Shown here piece after piece: positions 1 to 8,716 of a stretch of 50,185 bases of DNA (positions are counted from its first letter, which is position 1; each line of letters opens with the position of its first letter). The notes under the pieces were generated by a model. That model had not been told where the DNA came from. It made no database searches and saw only the letters and a list, made by a program, of their open reading frames with translations. The DNA lies in the NCBI GenBank assembly GCA_900544685.1, contig UQWA01000023.1:1-50185 (forward strand). Direction: 5' to 3'. The stretch comes from an uncultured Lachnospiraceae bacterium (GTDB lineage: Bacteria > Bacillota > Clostridia > Lachnospirales > Lachnospiraceae). Both the position numbers and the translations under genes were made by a program.

Positions 1-111
1 TATCTATAAACTTATTTTAGATTTTTTACTTGTCTACTTGACAGGGGGCTGATCATATGACAGGTGTTACTGTTTTATACCGTCCGGAGATGCCTTTTTT
101 GGGTGGCGTAT

Positions 112-855
112 TCAGATATGCTGTTCCTGCCGGAAGGCGGTCGGTGAGATGCCATAATAAGTCCGGAAGGCTTTGCTAAAATAGTTGTTATCGGTATACC
201 CCACCCGTTGAGCAACGTCCTGGATCTTGATATCCGGATTCAGAAGCAGATCCCTGGCACGCTCCATACGTACCTGAAGGACATACTCATAGATTCCACA
301 GTGATACCGGGCCTTGAACTGACGGGTCAGATATTCTTTGGAAAAAAAGTATTTATCGGCAAACTGAGAGATCTTAATATTGGTACTGTAATGTTTATCG
401 ATATAATCATGGATGATGGTGGTTACGGTATCGGAATCCAGATTCGTTTCTTCTTTTTTTTCATCAGATGGACGAAAGTCCGGGCAGATGGATTCCACTG
501 CCCGCTGGATGGCTGTATTCAGGTCATCTTCAATAATGGGCTTTAAGAGATAATCCATGATACCATACCGAATTGCCTGTTGTGCATAGGAAAAATCATC
601 ATATCCACTGATGATGATAAAACGGCTGTCAGAAAACTCGGCGGAAGCTGCTTTCAGAAATTCCAGGCCATCCATGATTGGCATGGACATGTCCACAAAT
701 ACCAGATCAGGGTGTACTTCTCGCATGACTGCCAGAGCCTCTTTTCCATTGGCGGCCATGAGTGGTGGCTCAATCTGAAAATGAGACCATTTTCCCAGTT
801 TGCTGATTGCGATGCGGACCGGTTTTTCATCGTCTATAATCAATGCTTTCCACAT
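112..855 (-). CDS. AraC-type response regulator (YesN-like)
   Basis: This is a 247-aa two-component response regulator. An N-terminal receiver domain (residues 1 to about 120) has the acidic pair D8-D9, the phospho-acceptor D55 in VFVDMSMP, and the conserved K in YLLKP. A C-terminal AraC-type double helix-turn-helix (about 150-247) ends in the usual YFSKAFRTYYGISPTAFR-type segment. I start at the ATG at 855 (MWKALIIDDE) because the two extra upstream codons would need a TTG; a GAAGG-type ribosome binding site lies just upstream. It follows the YesM-like kinase on the same strand, separated by a structured repeat (878-1053). In this family the pair usually activates a neighbouring sugar ABC transporter, here the divergent genes at 3034-6145. 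That target is inferred. Confidence 0.93.
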   Translation of the reverse strand: MWKALIIDDEKPVRIAISKLGKWSHFQIEPPLMAANGKEALAVMREVHPDLVFVDMSMPIMDGLEFLKAASAEFSDSRFIIISGYDDFSYAQQAIRYGIMDYLLKPIIEDDLNTAIQRAVESICPDFRPSDEKKEETNLDSDTVTTIIHDYIDKHYSTNIKISQFADKYFFSKEYLTRQFKARYHCGIYEYVLQVRMERARDLLLNPDIKIQDVAQRVGYTDNNYFSKAFRTYYGISPTAFRQEQHI

Positions 856-877
856 ATACAAAAACCTTCTTTCTTTT

Positions 878-1053
878 CAAGAATGCCTCGGCATTCTTGC
901 TGCGAGATGCGCGTCATGCATGCATGACATACTTCTTCTGCGCATCTCTGCAATCCTGCCGGAGGCTATATCAGATGGGGATTGACTCCCACCACTGATA
1001 CTGATTTGTTGCTCGCCACCTACAGAGGTGGGAGTCATTTCACATCTGATATA
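878..1053 (-). repeat. Structured intergenic repeat, copy C
   Basis: Read on the minus strand, in the direction of the flanking genes. The element has a long leading hairpin (arms 1043-1053/967-977, continued by 1027-1036/984-993), a core CTCCGGCAGGAT (953-964), a 9-bp stem GAGATGCGC (940-948 with 904-912) enclosing a perfect palindrome GTCATGCATGCATGAC (913-928), and a closing hairpin whose CAAGAATGCC arms pair perfectly (878-899). The same architecture recurs at 38971-39095 and 50012-50134. It fills the gap between the kinase and response-regulator genes and ends just before the regulator's ribosome binding site. No ORF is present. The function is unknown. Confidence 0.8.
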
Positions 1054-1091
1054 AATATCAAAACATGAGCTTGCCTTTACAGACCGCAGGT

Positions 1092-2873
1092 TCAGCCATG
1101 GACGGCATCCACAGGAACTTTCATAGTAATACAGGTGCCTTTTCCTGCCTGACTCTGAATCTCCAGAGTGGCATCTTCTTCATATAGGAGATGCAGGCGG
1201 CTGTTCAGATTGACGAGACCGATTTTTCCGGCATTGCCAGGGTGAAGATAGTTCTGGAATTCAGCCTGTATCTGCTGAAGCTGATCCTCAGAAATTCCGC
1301 AGCCATTATCTGAGACGGAGACACACAGCCATCGGTCATGACGGACAGTTTGGATGACAATGGTAATAGAGTCGTTCTCTGGACCTATCCCGTGAATAAT
1401 GGCATTTTCCACCAGAATCTGAATGCTGATTTTCGGAATCATGGTCTGAAGCAGGGATTCATCCACATCGAAAGTAACTTGAAGTCGATCTTCCAACCTT
1501 GTTTTCTGAAGAAACACGTAGTTTTTCACATGTGTGATCTCGGACTTCAGATAGACCAGATCACCGCCCTGGATGGAATAACGCAGGTTGGAGGCCAGTG
1601 AAGTGATCATCTGGTAAATCTGAGGCTGATCATTTACCAGTGCTTCGGTTGCAATGGCCTGTAGGGTATTATAGAGAAAATGAGGGTTCAACTGGGCTTC
1701 CAGAGCTGCCAGACGTGAAGTTTTCTCATTAATCTCAGACAGATAGCTGCGGCGGATCAGGCGGTCGATATGGCGTACCATATCATTGTAACTGTCTGCC
1801 AGATCTGTGATTTCCAGACTGCCACCGATACCGGTAACCGGTGAAAAATTACCATCTCCGGCTTTGACCATCTGCCGGCTAAGCTGTGCAAGCGGGCGCA
1901 TGGCAAGGCGCAGAAGAATATAGATCAACGCAGAGACAATGCACCATAAAAGGATACCGGTAAAAATATTGGTATAGAGAAGGGAACGGATTTCCTGATG
2001 TAGATTATCAAGTGGCAGAAAAGCTGCCATTTTCAGCCCATATGGAACGCTTGTGCACAGGACGCCAAGATAATCAGTCTCGTTTAGTGTGAGCAGAAAA
2101 GAGGTATCATCGGAAGCATCGATGGATGTCTTGGCAGATGAAGTATCTGTTGTGGAAAAGATATCTGGTTTACCGGAATAAAGCAGAGCATCGTCTCTGT
2201 TAAAAATGCAGATAAATTCGCCATAGTTCAGATGTTTGCCGTTCAGAGATCTGGCGTAGCTGGTATCCACATCTACTTTTACCACAGCCTGCTGGCTGCA
2301 GTCCTGAATACGGATGATTGTCTGGTAATAGGAAAAGAAACCGTTCTGTTCTGCAGAAGGTTCAATGGCATTGTAATATTTTCCGGAAGTGGAAATGATA
2401 CTGCCTGGTTCTTCTGGAAGAGAAGAGGATGGAAGCAGCGTCACATGCTGGGAAGCACCCACCCGCCCGTAGGTTTGATCCTGATTGCAGAAATAGATCT
2501 GGTACCCGTCAAGATCACTGCGGGAATAATAACCGGATTGAATCAGCTCCTTGATATTCTTGGTCTGTGATGGTGTGAAGGAGGTGCGTGAGTTCAGTGC
2601 CTGGGTAAACTGGCTGTCATACAGTGGAAGCAGACAGAAGGAGGTCAGATCTCGGATATACTGCTCCAGATTCTGCATTTCCAGATCCAGAAGCCTGACG
2701 GATGTGGAAACATGCTGTTCCATTAGGTAGTCCCTGTTTTTCCTATAATCCCGGATCAGAATAAAACTGATCAGCAAGGCGGTGATCAGAGTGACCAGAA
2801 TGACAAGCTGAGACCAGAGGGGAATTCGTTCTCTTCGAAGCTGTAATCGACTTTTTTTGTTAATAATTGACAA
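1092..2873 (-). CDS. YesM-like sensor histidine kinase
   Basis: This is a membrane sensor kinase of about 593 aa. It has a transmembrane helix near the N-terminus, an extracellular sensing region of about 250 residues, a second helix, a HAMP linker, then the His_kinase/HATPase region. The phospho-accepting His is at about residue 398 in LNPHFLYNTLQ, the hallmark of the YesM/LytS class. The ATPase has N-box VENAIIHG and G-boxes SDNGCGIS and GIGLVNLNSRL. I chose the TTG start at 2873 because AAGGAAG lies 8 nt upstream; a GTG at 2882 and a TTG at 2939 are also in frame. It pairs with the regulator at 112-855 and is divergent from the sugar transporter. The sensed ligand is unknown. Confidence 0.9.
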   Translation of the reverse strand: MSIINKKSRLQLRRERIPLWSQLVILVTLITALLISFILIRDYRKNRDYLMEQHVSTSVRLLDLEMQNLEQYIRDLTSFCLLPLYDSQFTQALNSRTSFTPSQTKNIKELIQSGYYSRSDLDGYQIYFCNQDQTYGRVGASQHVTLLPSSSLPEEPGSIISTSGKYYNAIEPSAEQNGFFSYYQTIIRIQDCSQQAVVKVDVDTSYARSLNGKHLNYGEFICIFNRDDALLYSGKPDIFSTTDTSSAKTSIDASDDTSFLLTLNETDYLGVLCTSVPYGLKMAAFLPLDNLHQEIRSLLYTNIFTGILLWCIVSALIYILLRLAMRPLAQLSRQMVKAGDGNFSPVTGIGGSLEITDLADSYNDMVRHIDRLIRRSYLSEINEKTSRLAALEAQLNPHFLYNTLQAIATEALVNDQPQIYQMITSLASNLRYSIQGGDLVYLKSEITHVKNYVFLQKTRLEDRLQVTFDVDESLLQTMIPKISIQILVENAIIHGIGPENDSITIVIQTVRHDRWLCVSVSDNGCGISEDQLQQIQAEFQNYLHPGNAGKIGLVNLNSRLHLLYEEDATLEIQSQAGKGTCITMKVPVDAVHG

Positions 2874-3033
2874 AATAAACACTTCCTTTTCGAAAAATGA
2901 AACGGAACTGGTCAATTTTTTACCAGAAATCGTTCTCAAAATTCCATTTCATTGTCATTTTAACAGATATATACTAAAAATAACAGAAAAAGTTATGAAA
3001 ACAATACAAAAACAGAAACGGGGGATGCAAACT

Positions 3034-3921
3034 ATGCTGAAGTCAAAGCGAAAGAGAAAGGAAGTGTTTGACACCGTTTTGTATACGCTTCCGGCGATTG
3101 TTCTGGTAACCATGATGATGTATATTCCATTTATTATGAGTGGTTACTATTCATTGACGAAGTGGAACGGAATTGCAAAAGACGCAGAGTTTATCGGTTT
3201 GGATAACTTCGTGACGATTTTCAGTAAAAGTAAGGAATTCTCTAATGCACTGATTTTTACCGGAAAGTATACGTTGTTGTTTATTATCTTTTCCAATGTG
3301 CTGGCACTGTTTCTGGCAGTCTGCCTGACGAAGAAGTTTAAGATGGCGAATGTACTTCGTGGAGTATTTTTTATTCCGTACATTATGAGCATGACGATTG
3401 TCGGATTTATCTGGAAATTCATATTCACTCAGGGGTTTGCCAGACTTGCAGATATCACCGGATGGGGGATATGGGATATGAGCTGGCTGGGTGATCCGAA
3501 GCTGGCATTTTATTCTGTGGTGCTGGTAGGTGTATGGCAATCCCTTGGATTTTATATCGTCCTTTATATTGCAGGACTGCAGGCCGTACCTGCGGATGTA
3601 CTGGAGGCGGCGACTGTGGATGGAGCCACCGGCAGACAGCGCTTTTTCAAGGTGACACTTCCGCTGCTGGGACCATCGATGACTACCTGTATTTTTATGT
3701 CTCTGACCAACGGACTGAAGGTATTTGATATTATTCTGGCACTGACCAAAGGTGGCCCTGGAGGATCTACCTATAGTGTGACGCTGCAGATCTACAAAGA
3801 AGCATTCCAGAATAATAATTACGGACTTGGATCCGCAGAATCCATCATCTACTTTATTGTGGTGCTGGTTGTGACCCAGGTAGTTCTGAAGATTTTCAGC
3901 AGCCGTGAAGTAGAACTGTAG
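3034..3921 (+). CDS. Sugar ABC transporter permease (MalF/UgpA type)
   Basis: This is a 295-aa inner permease of a CUT1-type carbohydrate importer, with six predicted transmembrane segments. The cytoplasmic EAA loop that docks the ATPase reads EAATVDGATGRQRFFKVTLP. The start at 3034 (MLKSKRKRKE) is preceded by GGGGGA at 8 nt; an ATG three codons upstream is too close to that site. The next permease follows after 13 nt. No ATPase gene is nearby, which is usual for CUT1 systems that share an MsmK-type ATPase encoded elsewhere. Regulation by the divergent YesM/AraC pair is likely but inferred. The sugar cannot be read from the sequence. Confidence 0.93.
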   Translation: MLKSKRKRKEVFDTVLYTLPAIVLVTMMMYIPFIMSGYYSLTKWNGIAKDAEFIGLDNFVTIFSKSKEFSNALIFTGKYTLLFIIFSNVLALFLAVCLTKKFKMANVLRGVFFIPYIMSMTIVGFIWKFIFTQGFARLADITGWGIWDMSWLGDPKLAFYSVVLVGVWQSLGFYIVLYIAGLQAVPADVLEAATVDGATGRQRFFKVTLPLLGPSMTTCIFMSLTNGLKVFDIILALTKGGPGGSTYSVTLQIYKEAFQNNNYGLGSAESIIYFIVVLVVTQVVLKIFSSREVEL

Positions 3922-3934
3922 GAGGTGGCAGAGG

Positions 3935-4774
3935 ATGAACGTGAAGACAAGAAAAAAAGTAAACAGAGTATTGTTCTATCTGCTTCTTCTGATTGTGGCA
4001 GTGATCTATATCTACCCGGTATTTCTGATGTTTATGAATTCCTTCAAGCCATTTGGTGAGATTGTCAGGGATGCCATTGCGATGCCGACAAAGCCGGAAA
4101 TCGAGAATTATACATACGTCGTTGATAAGATCAATTATTTTAAACTGTTTGGAAACAACGTGATCATTACGGTAACAGGAATTGCAGGAATTGTTCTGTT
4201 CAGTTCTGCAGCAGCCTATATGCTGGACCGGAGAAGAAACCGTTACACCAGAATTGCTCATCTGCTGATTATCACGCCGATGTTGATTCCGTTTCAGACG
4301 ATTATGATCACACTGCTGAAAGCCATGAATGTGATTCATCTGTCTGGAAGCAAGCTGGGACTTGGTGTACAATATTGGGGATTTGGTATCCCGATGGCAA
4401 CCTTTATTTTCTATAATTTTATGAAGACGATACCAAAGGAACTGGATGAGAGCGCAGAGATCGACGGTGCATCTACCCATGTGACATTTTTCAGAGTGAT
4501 TTTTCCACTGCTAAAGTCTGTTACAGTCACAGTGATTGTACTTGATGTGATGTGGATCTGGAATGACTTTCTGCTTCCTCTTCTGATGGTCAACAGCAGT
4601 AATGAGACCAAGACACTGGTACTTGCAGCTTATACCTTTGTAGGCCAGATGAATACCAAATGGCATTATGCTATGACAGCCATGGTGTTGGCAGTAGTTC
4701 CATCCATTATCATCTTCATTTTTTTACAGAAATATATCGTGGATGGTGTAGTGGCAGGAGCAGTAAAAGGTTAA
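3935..4774 (+). CDS. Sugar ABC transporter permease (MalG/UgpE type)
   Basis: This is the 279-aa second permease of the same CUT1 importer. It has six predicted membrane helices and an EAA loop near ESAEIDGASTHVTFFRVIFP. The N-terminal basic stretch MNVKTRKKVNR leads into the first helix, and the C-terminal QKYIVDGVVAGAVKG is typical of MalG-like subunits. An AGGAGG ribosome binding site lies a few bases upstream, and the gene starts 13 nt after the first permease. A 102-bp gap with a small CCTGC/GCAGG hairpin separates it from the binding-protein gene. No promoter is evident there, so the three genes probably form one transcript. Confidence 0.93.
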   Translation: MNVKTRKKVNRVLFYLLLLIVAVIYIYPVFLMFMNSFKPFGEIVRDAIAMPTKPEIENYTYVVDKINYFKLFGNNVIITVTGIAGIVLFSSAAAYMLDRRRNRYTRIAHLLIITPMLIPFQTIMITLLKAMNVIHLSGSKLGLGVQYWGFGIPMATFIFYNFMKTIPKELDESAEIDGASTHVTFFRVIFPLLKSVTVTVIVLDVMWIWNDFLLPLLMVNSSNETKTLVLAAYTFVGQMNTKWHYAMTAMVLAVVPSIIIFIFLQKYIVDGVVAGAVKG

Positions 4775-4876
4775 AACGAATTTATCCGCATAGAAGATCT
4801 GACGTGATGCGGTTAAAGAACACCTGCAGTTCATGGGCAGGGGCAAAAATATATATTGTATAAGGAGGGAAATTCC

Positions 4877-6145
4877 ATGAAAAAGAAATTAGTGAGTGTA
4901 TTACTTAGTACAGTGATGGTGGCAGGTGTGTTCTCAGGTCTTGGTATCAGTGCATCCGCAGCAGAGAATGAGATTTATATGTTCATCAGTTCTCCGGAGT
5001 ATGCAGACGCGATTAATGAATTGATTGATGCTTACAAAGAAGTAGAACCGGATGTTACCATCAACTACGAAACCACACAGAATGATTACCCTACATTACT
5101 GAAAGCCAAACTGAATTCCGGAGAAGTACCTGATATTTTCTCCTCTACATCAGGAAAAGAGATCGATGTTTACCGTGAATGGTCGGCAGATCTTTCTGAC
5201 CAGCCTCTGGCAGAAACCATGCTTCCGTCTGTAGCTTCTTCTATGGCATCCACAGAAGAGGGCGGCGGTATCTATGGTCTGGCTATCAAAGGCAATTATT
5301 TCGGATTAGTTTATAATAAAGCTATCTTTGATGAAGTTGGAATCGAAGTTCCAAAGACTTTAGGAGAAGTAGAAGCTGCATGCGAAGCTATCTCTGAAGC
5401 AGGTTATACACCATTTACCACAGGCTTCAGTGAGTGGTGGGTATTCAAACACATCTGGCAGCATTTCCTGGCAGCAGCGGCTACCAATGCTGATACAACA
5501 GTAGCAGAACTGGTACAGAAGTTTGAAAACGGAGAAGCAAAAGTATCTGACTATCCGGAACTGTATGATAACTTCTTCCAGTTTATCGACTTGGCAGTAA
5601 AATATGGCGATGACAAACCTCTGGAGACTGGTCTGGACGGCGAACTGGCTGCTTACGGAAGCGGACAGGCAGCTATGGTTCTGGGACAGGGTGCATGGAT
5701 CGAAGCAGATTCACTGGCAATTGATCCAGACCTTCAGATTGGATTCGCAGGATATCCGGTAACCGAGGATGCAGCACAGTCACAGATCATTTCCGGATCT
5801 GACCAGGCATTGCGTGTGGCAAAAGATTCCGATGCTCTTCAGGCTACACTGGATTTCGTAAACTGGTGGTATACTTCAGACTACGGCACACAGTGGTTTA
5901 CAGATGTAGCAGGCGTAGTACCTCCTGTAGCTACCGAGGCTGAGAGCGATTTTGAGATCATCAAACAGGGAAGTGCACTGGAAGAAGCTGAGGGAGCAGC
6001 ACCACTGGGTGTATGCTACTCTACAGACAGCTGGCATCAGGTATTTGGTGAACTGATGCAGGCATATGTAGCCGGAACAGCAGATAAAGACACTACCTGT
6101 GCTTCTATCGAAGAACAGTGGGCAGCAATCGACGGCGCACAGTAG
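4877..6145 (+). CDS. Extracellular sugar-binding protein, no lipobox
   Basis: This is a 422-aa family 1 solute-binding protein, presumably the ligand receptor of the permeases at 3034-4774. The N-terminus MKKKLVSVLLSTVMVAGVF is a Sec signal peptide with a SASAA-type signal peptidase I site near residue 31. There is no cysteine in the signal region, so no lipobox. Most Gram-positive binding proteins of this family are lipoproteins, so this one may be released or held in another way. The start at 4877 follows TAAGGAGGG; an in-frame ATG at 4856 would only add residues before the signal peptide. The mature part is acidic and rich in aromatic residues, as expected for a sugar-binding lobe pair. 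Confidence 0.92.
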   Translation: MKKKLVSVLLSTVMVAGVFSGLGISASAAENEIYMFISSPEYADAINELIDAYKEVEPDVTINYETTQNDYPTLLKAKLNSGEVPDIFSSTSGKEIDVYREWSADLSDQPLAETMLPSVASSMASTEEGGGIYGLAIKGNYFGLVYNKAIFDEVGIEVPKTLGEVEAACEAISEAGYTPFTTGFSEWWVFKHIWQHFLAAAATNADTTVAELVQKFENGEAKVSDYPELYDNFFQFIDLAVKYGDDKPLETGLDGELAAYGSGQAAMVLGQGAWIEADSLAIDPDLQIGFAGYPVTEDAAQSQIISGSDQALRVAKDSDALQATLDFVNWWYTSDYGTQWFTDVAGVVPPVATEAESDFEIIKQGSALEEAEGAAPLGVCYSTDSWHQVFGELMQAYVAGTADKDTTCASIEEQWAAIDGAQ

Positions 6146-6178
6146 AAATAATTGTTACCTGTCACAGAGTGAACAATA

Positions 6179-6241
6179 AAGATGGTATCTCATACATTAA
6201 CACTAAGAGAAAGTGGAGGTGTAAAAGATGCCATCTTTTTT
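6179..6241 (+). terminator. Terminator-like hairpin overlapping next start codon
   Basis: AAGATGGTATC (6179-6189) can pair with GATGCCATCTT (6227-6237) with one G-T wobble, and the 3' arm runs into six T residues (6236-6241). The loop of 37 nt contains the GGAGGT ribosome binding site (6215-6220), and the 3' arm contains the ATG at 6228. It could end the sugar-transporter transcript, or hide the start of the downstream ATPase gene, or both. The large loop makes it weaker than a classic terminator. Confidence 0.45.
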
Positions 6242-6995
6242 GGAATGCAGAGATGTGGAATATACGTATCACAGTCTGAACGGAGAAACGAAGGCGCTTA
6301 AGCATATCAGTTTTACTGTGGATGAAGGAGAGTTTGTGGCAATCGTAGGTCCCAGCGGATGCGGAAAAACTACAATATTGTCACTGCTGTGCGGACAGCT
6401 TGCAGAAAGCGCAGGAGAGATTTTATTTCGTGGGAAACCATTAAGAGATCATATGGACTTTCATATCGGATATATGCCACAGCAGGATCAGCTGTTTGAA
6501 TGGAGAAACATCTATGGAAATGTCACGCTTGGATTGGAAATACAGAAAAAACTGACAGAGGAGAATCAGGCATATGCCAGAAAACTGATGGAAGAATACG
6601 GTTTGTGGGAATTCCGCCATGCAAGACCCAGTCAGTTATCCGGTGGCATGAGGCAGCGTGCGGCGTTGATCCGCACCCTGGTTCTGAGACCATCCCTGCT
6701 GCTTCTGGATGAGCCGTTTTCCGCACTGGATTATCAGACGCGTCTGACCGTGGCAGATGATATCTACCAGATCATTAAGAAAGAACACAAGACAGCAATT
6801 CTGGTTACCCATGATCTGTCAGAAGCAGTCAGTATGGCAGACCGGGTACTTATTTTATCAAAGCGTCCGGCAACGGTATTAAAAGAAGTGGAAACCACAT
6901 TTGAGATGGAACAGCGCACCCCTATGAAAGCAAGAAATATGGCGGGATTCAAGGAATATTTCAATGAGATCTGGGAGGTACTGCAATGTCAGTAA
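6228..6995 (+). CDS. NitT/TauT-family ABC transporter ATPase
   Basis: This is a 255-aa cytoplasmic ATPase of the nitrate/sulfonate/taurine-type importer class. Walker A is GPSGCGKTT (about residues 41-49), the Q-loop is in YMPQQDQLFEW, the signature is LSGGMRQR, Walker B is LLLLDEPFSALD, and the H-loop is VTHDLSEA. All catalytic residues are present. The ATG sits in the 3' arm of the hairpin at 6179-6241, with GGAGGT 7 nt upstream. The stop overlaps the start of its permease by 10 nt. Substrates of this class include taurine, alkanesulfonates, nitrate and thiamine precursors. No binding protein of that class is encoded beside it, so the substrate stays open. Confidence 0.9.
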   Translation: MPSFLECRDVEYTYHSLNGETKALKHISFTVDEGEFVAIVGPSGCGKTTILSLLCGQLAESAGEILFRGKPLRDHMDFHIGYMPQQDQLFEWRNIYGNVTLGLEIQKKLTEENQAYARKLMEEYGLWEFRHARPSQLSGGMRQRAALIRTLVLRPSLLLLDEPFSALDYQTRLTVADDIYQIIKKEHKTAILVTHDLSEAVSMADRVLILSKRPATVLKEVETTFEMEQRTPMKARNMAGFKEYFNEIWEVLQCQ

Positions 6996-7813
6996 AGAGA
7001 AAAGCAGGAGTTGCTTTGGACACTGGGCAGGTATCTGTGGCGCAGATGGCATATTTAAAGCAGCAAAGCCAACACAGGAAGTTCGTAAAGGCAATGAGGA
7101 TCAGCATTATAATTGCCTTTTTCTTTTTATGGGAACTGGCGGTACGGGTGGGATGGATCGACGGATTCATCTTCAGCAGTCCGGTAAGAATCTGGGAAAC
7201 CATGATGAGTATGGGGAAAGATGGAAGCTTGTGGATGCATACAGGAGCTACCTTGTTTGAGACAATGATCAGCTTTTTCCTGACAGTACTGCTTGGAATC
7301 CTGACAGCAGTATTGTTATGGTGCAGTGACAGTGCGGCAGAAATTACCGAACCATTTTTCGTTGTCCTAAACAGTCTTCCAAAGTCTGCGCTGGCACCTC
7401 TTCTGATCGTCTGGCTGGGAGCCAATCAGAAGACCATCATCGTGGCGGGTATGTCAGTAGCAATTTTCGGAACCATTCTGAACCTGTATACAGGATTCAA
7501 AGAATCCGGAAGTGAAAAAACAAGACTGATCTATACACTTGGGGGAAAAAAGCACCATGTATTGACGAAAGTGATCCTGCCAAGTAACATCCCATCTATC
7601 ATCAGTATTATGAAAGTAGACATTGGATTATGCCTGGTGGGGGTTATTATCGGAGAATTCATGGGAGCCAGGCGGGGACTTGGTTATCTGATTATTTATA
7701 GCAGTCAGGTTTTTCAATTGACGAGATTGATCATGGCTATAGTAATATTGTGTGTCATTGCCATGGTACTGTATGGAATCCTGAATATGGTAGAGAAGCG
7801 GGTGCGGAGATAA
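6986..7813 (+). CDS. NitT/TauT-family ABC transporter permease
   Basis: This is a 275-aa permease with six or so predicted membrane helices after a basic N-terminal segment of about 35 residues. The BPD_transp EAA-like loop lies around TRLIYTLGGKKHHVLTKVILP, a form typical of SsuC/TauC/ThiX-like subunits. The start overlaps the ATPase gene by 10 nt with GGGAGG upstream, so the two are translationally coupled. An intrinsic terminator (7799-7825) includes the stop codon in its loop. The partner binding protein is missing locally; it may be encoded elsewhere. The thiazole genes 3.7 kb away make a thiamine precursor conceivable, but nothing in the sequence proves it. Confidence 0.88.
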   Translation: MSVKRKAGVALDTGQVSVAQMAYLKQQSQHRKFVKAMRISIIIAFFFLWELAVRVGWIDGFIFSSPVRIWETMMSMGKDGSLWMHTGATLFETMISFFLTVLLGILTAVLLWCSDSAAEITEPFFVVLNSLPKSALAPLLIVWLGANQKTIIVAGMSVAIFGTILNLYTGFKESGSEKTRLIYTLGGKKHHVLTKVILPSNIPSIISIMKVDIGLCLVGVIIGEFMGARRGLGYLIIYSSQVFQLTRLIMAIVILCVIAMVLYGILNMVEKRVRR

Positions 7814-7825
7814 GCACCCGTTTTT
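7799..7825 (+). terminator. Intrinsic terminator after ABC permease
   Basis: CGGGTGC (7799-7805) pairs with GCACCCG (7814-7820), followed by TTTTT. The permease stop codon lies in the loop. Confidence 0.85.
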
Positions 7826-7848
7826 GGAAACTGAGGCATTGCACTAAC

Positions 7849-7877
7849 TTGTGAGACTTGAAAAATTATGTTATGAT
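7849..7877 (+). promoter_or_regulatory. Promoter of GNAT gene
   Basis: TTGTGA (7849-7854), a 17-nt spacer, TATGAT (7872-7877). The TTGTGAGAC start and TATGAT end are shared with the promoter at 8717-8745. Confidence 0.65.
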
Positions 7878-7947
7878 GAATGTGAAAAACATTTGAAATG
7901 GGTGCAAAGATGAGCATTTGTTTTGGAAAACAGGCAGAGAGGTTATT

Positions 7948-8616
7948 ATGTGGAAGATCAAGCATATTTTTGACGGAAATTATGGCTGTGAGGAAGCGTC
8001 AGAAGAACAGACAGGAGAGCTTTCCCTGACACTTATTAATGAGAATGGAGAGGAACGGTATGTATCTGTTACCGATGCATGGATGACAGAGAAAGGACTG
8101 GACGAGGGCAGTATCTGGCCGGAACGTTTTCTTTTCCGGGACATCCGAATGGATGAGAAGGAAGAGGTGACAGAGATTGAACAGATCTGTTTTCCGCCAA
8201 ATGAAGCTTGCTCGGCCAGGTCTATGAAGGAAAGAGTAGAGACTGCACCGGAACTGTTTCTGGTGGCAGAAGATACAGAGACAGGAAAGATAGCAGGATT
8301 TTTAAATGGACTGTCCACAAAAGAGACAATATTCCGGGATGAATTCTTTACAGAGATTCATCTTTATGACCCGGCAGGTGAGAATGTCATGCTTCTGGGA
8401 CTGGATGTGAGACCGGAGTATCGCAGACAGGGACTTGCCCGTGAGATCGTAAGACAGTATGCAGAGCGGGAAAAGAAAAATGGACGCAGGCGGTTGGTAC
8501 TGACTTGCCTTGAGAGTAAAGTGGAGATGTATCAGAAGTTTGGTTTCCGGGATCTGGGAATGGCCAATTCCACCTGGGGCGGAGAAGCCTGGCATGAGAT
8601 GGATTACCAGTTATAG
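7948..8616 (+). CDS. GNAT-family N-acetyltransferase
   Basis: This is a 222-aa protein. The N-terminal 70 residues (MWKIKHIFDGNYGCEEASEE) form a small acidic segment that resembles short basal domains found in front of some clostridial acetyltransferases. The GNAT fold follows (about 75-220), with the acetyl-CoA pyrophosphate-binding segment VRPEYRRQGLAREIV and the C-terminal YQKFGFRDLGM motif. I chose the ATG at 7948 because GAGAGG lies 5 nt before it; an in-frame ATG at 7918 lacks a good site. It has its own promoter and is not obviously in an operon. The acceptor substrate is unknown. Confidence 0.85.
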   Translation: MWKIKHIFDGNYGCEEASEEQTGELSLTLINENGEERYVSVTDAWMTEKGLDEGSIWPERFLFRDIRMDEKEEVTEIEQICFPPNEACSARSMKERVETAPELFLVAEDTETGKIAGFLNGLSTKETIFRDEFFTEIHLYDPAGENVMLLGLDVRPEYRRQGLAREIVRQYAEREKKNGRRRLVLTCLESKVEMYQKFGFRDLGMANSTWGGEAWHEMDYQL

Positions 8617-8716
8617 AAGAATGCTCTCGGATGCTTTTGTCCCATTGGTGTAGACGAACAGAAGCTGTATCATGTCAGAAAACCGAAATAAATAGAGAAA
8701 GAAACGAAAAATAAAA

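Noticed and set aside
967..1053. Long hairpin as the end of an IS200/IS605-type element
   Set aside because: The hairpin is suggestive, but no transposase, TnpB or target signature is present, and the rest matches the repeat family; I keep it as part of that repeat.
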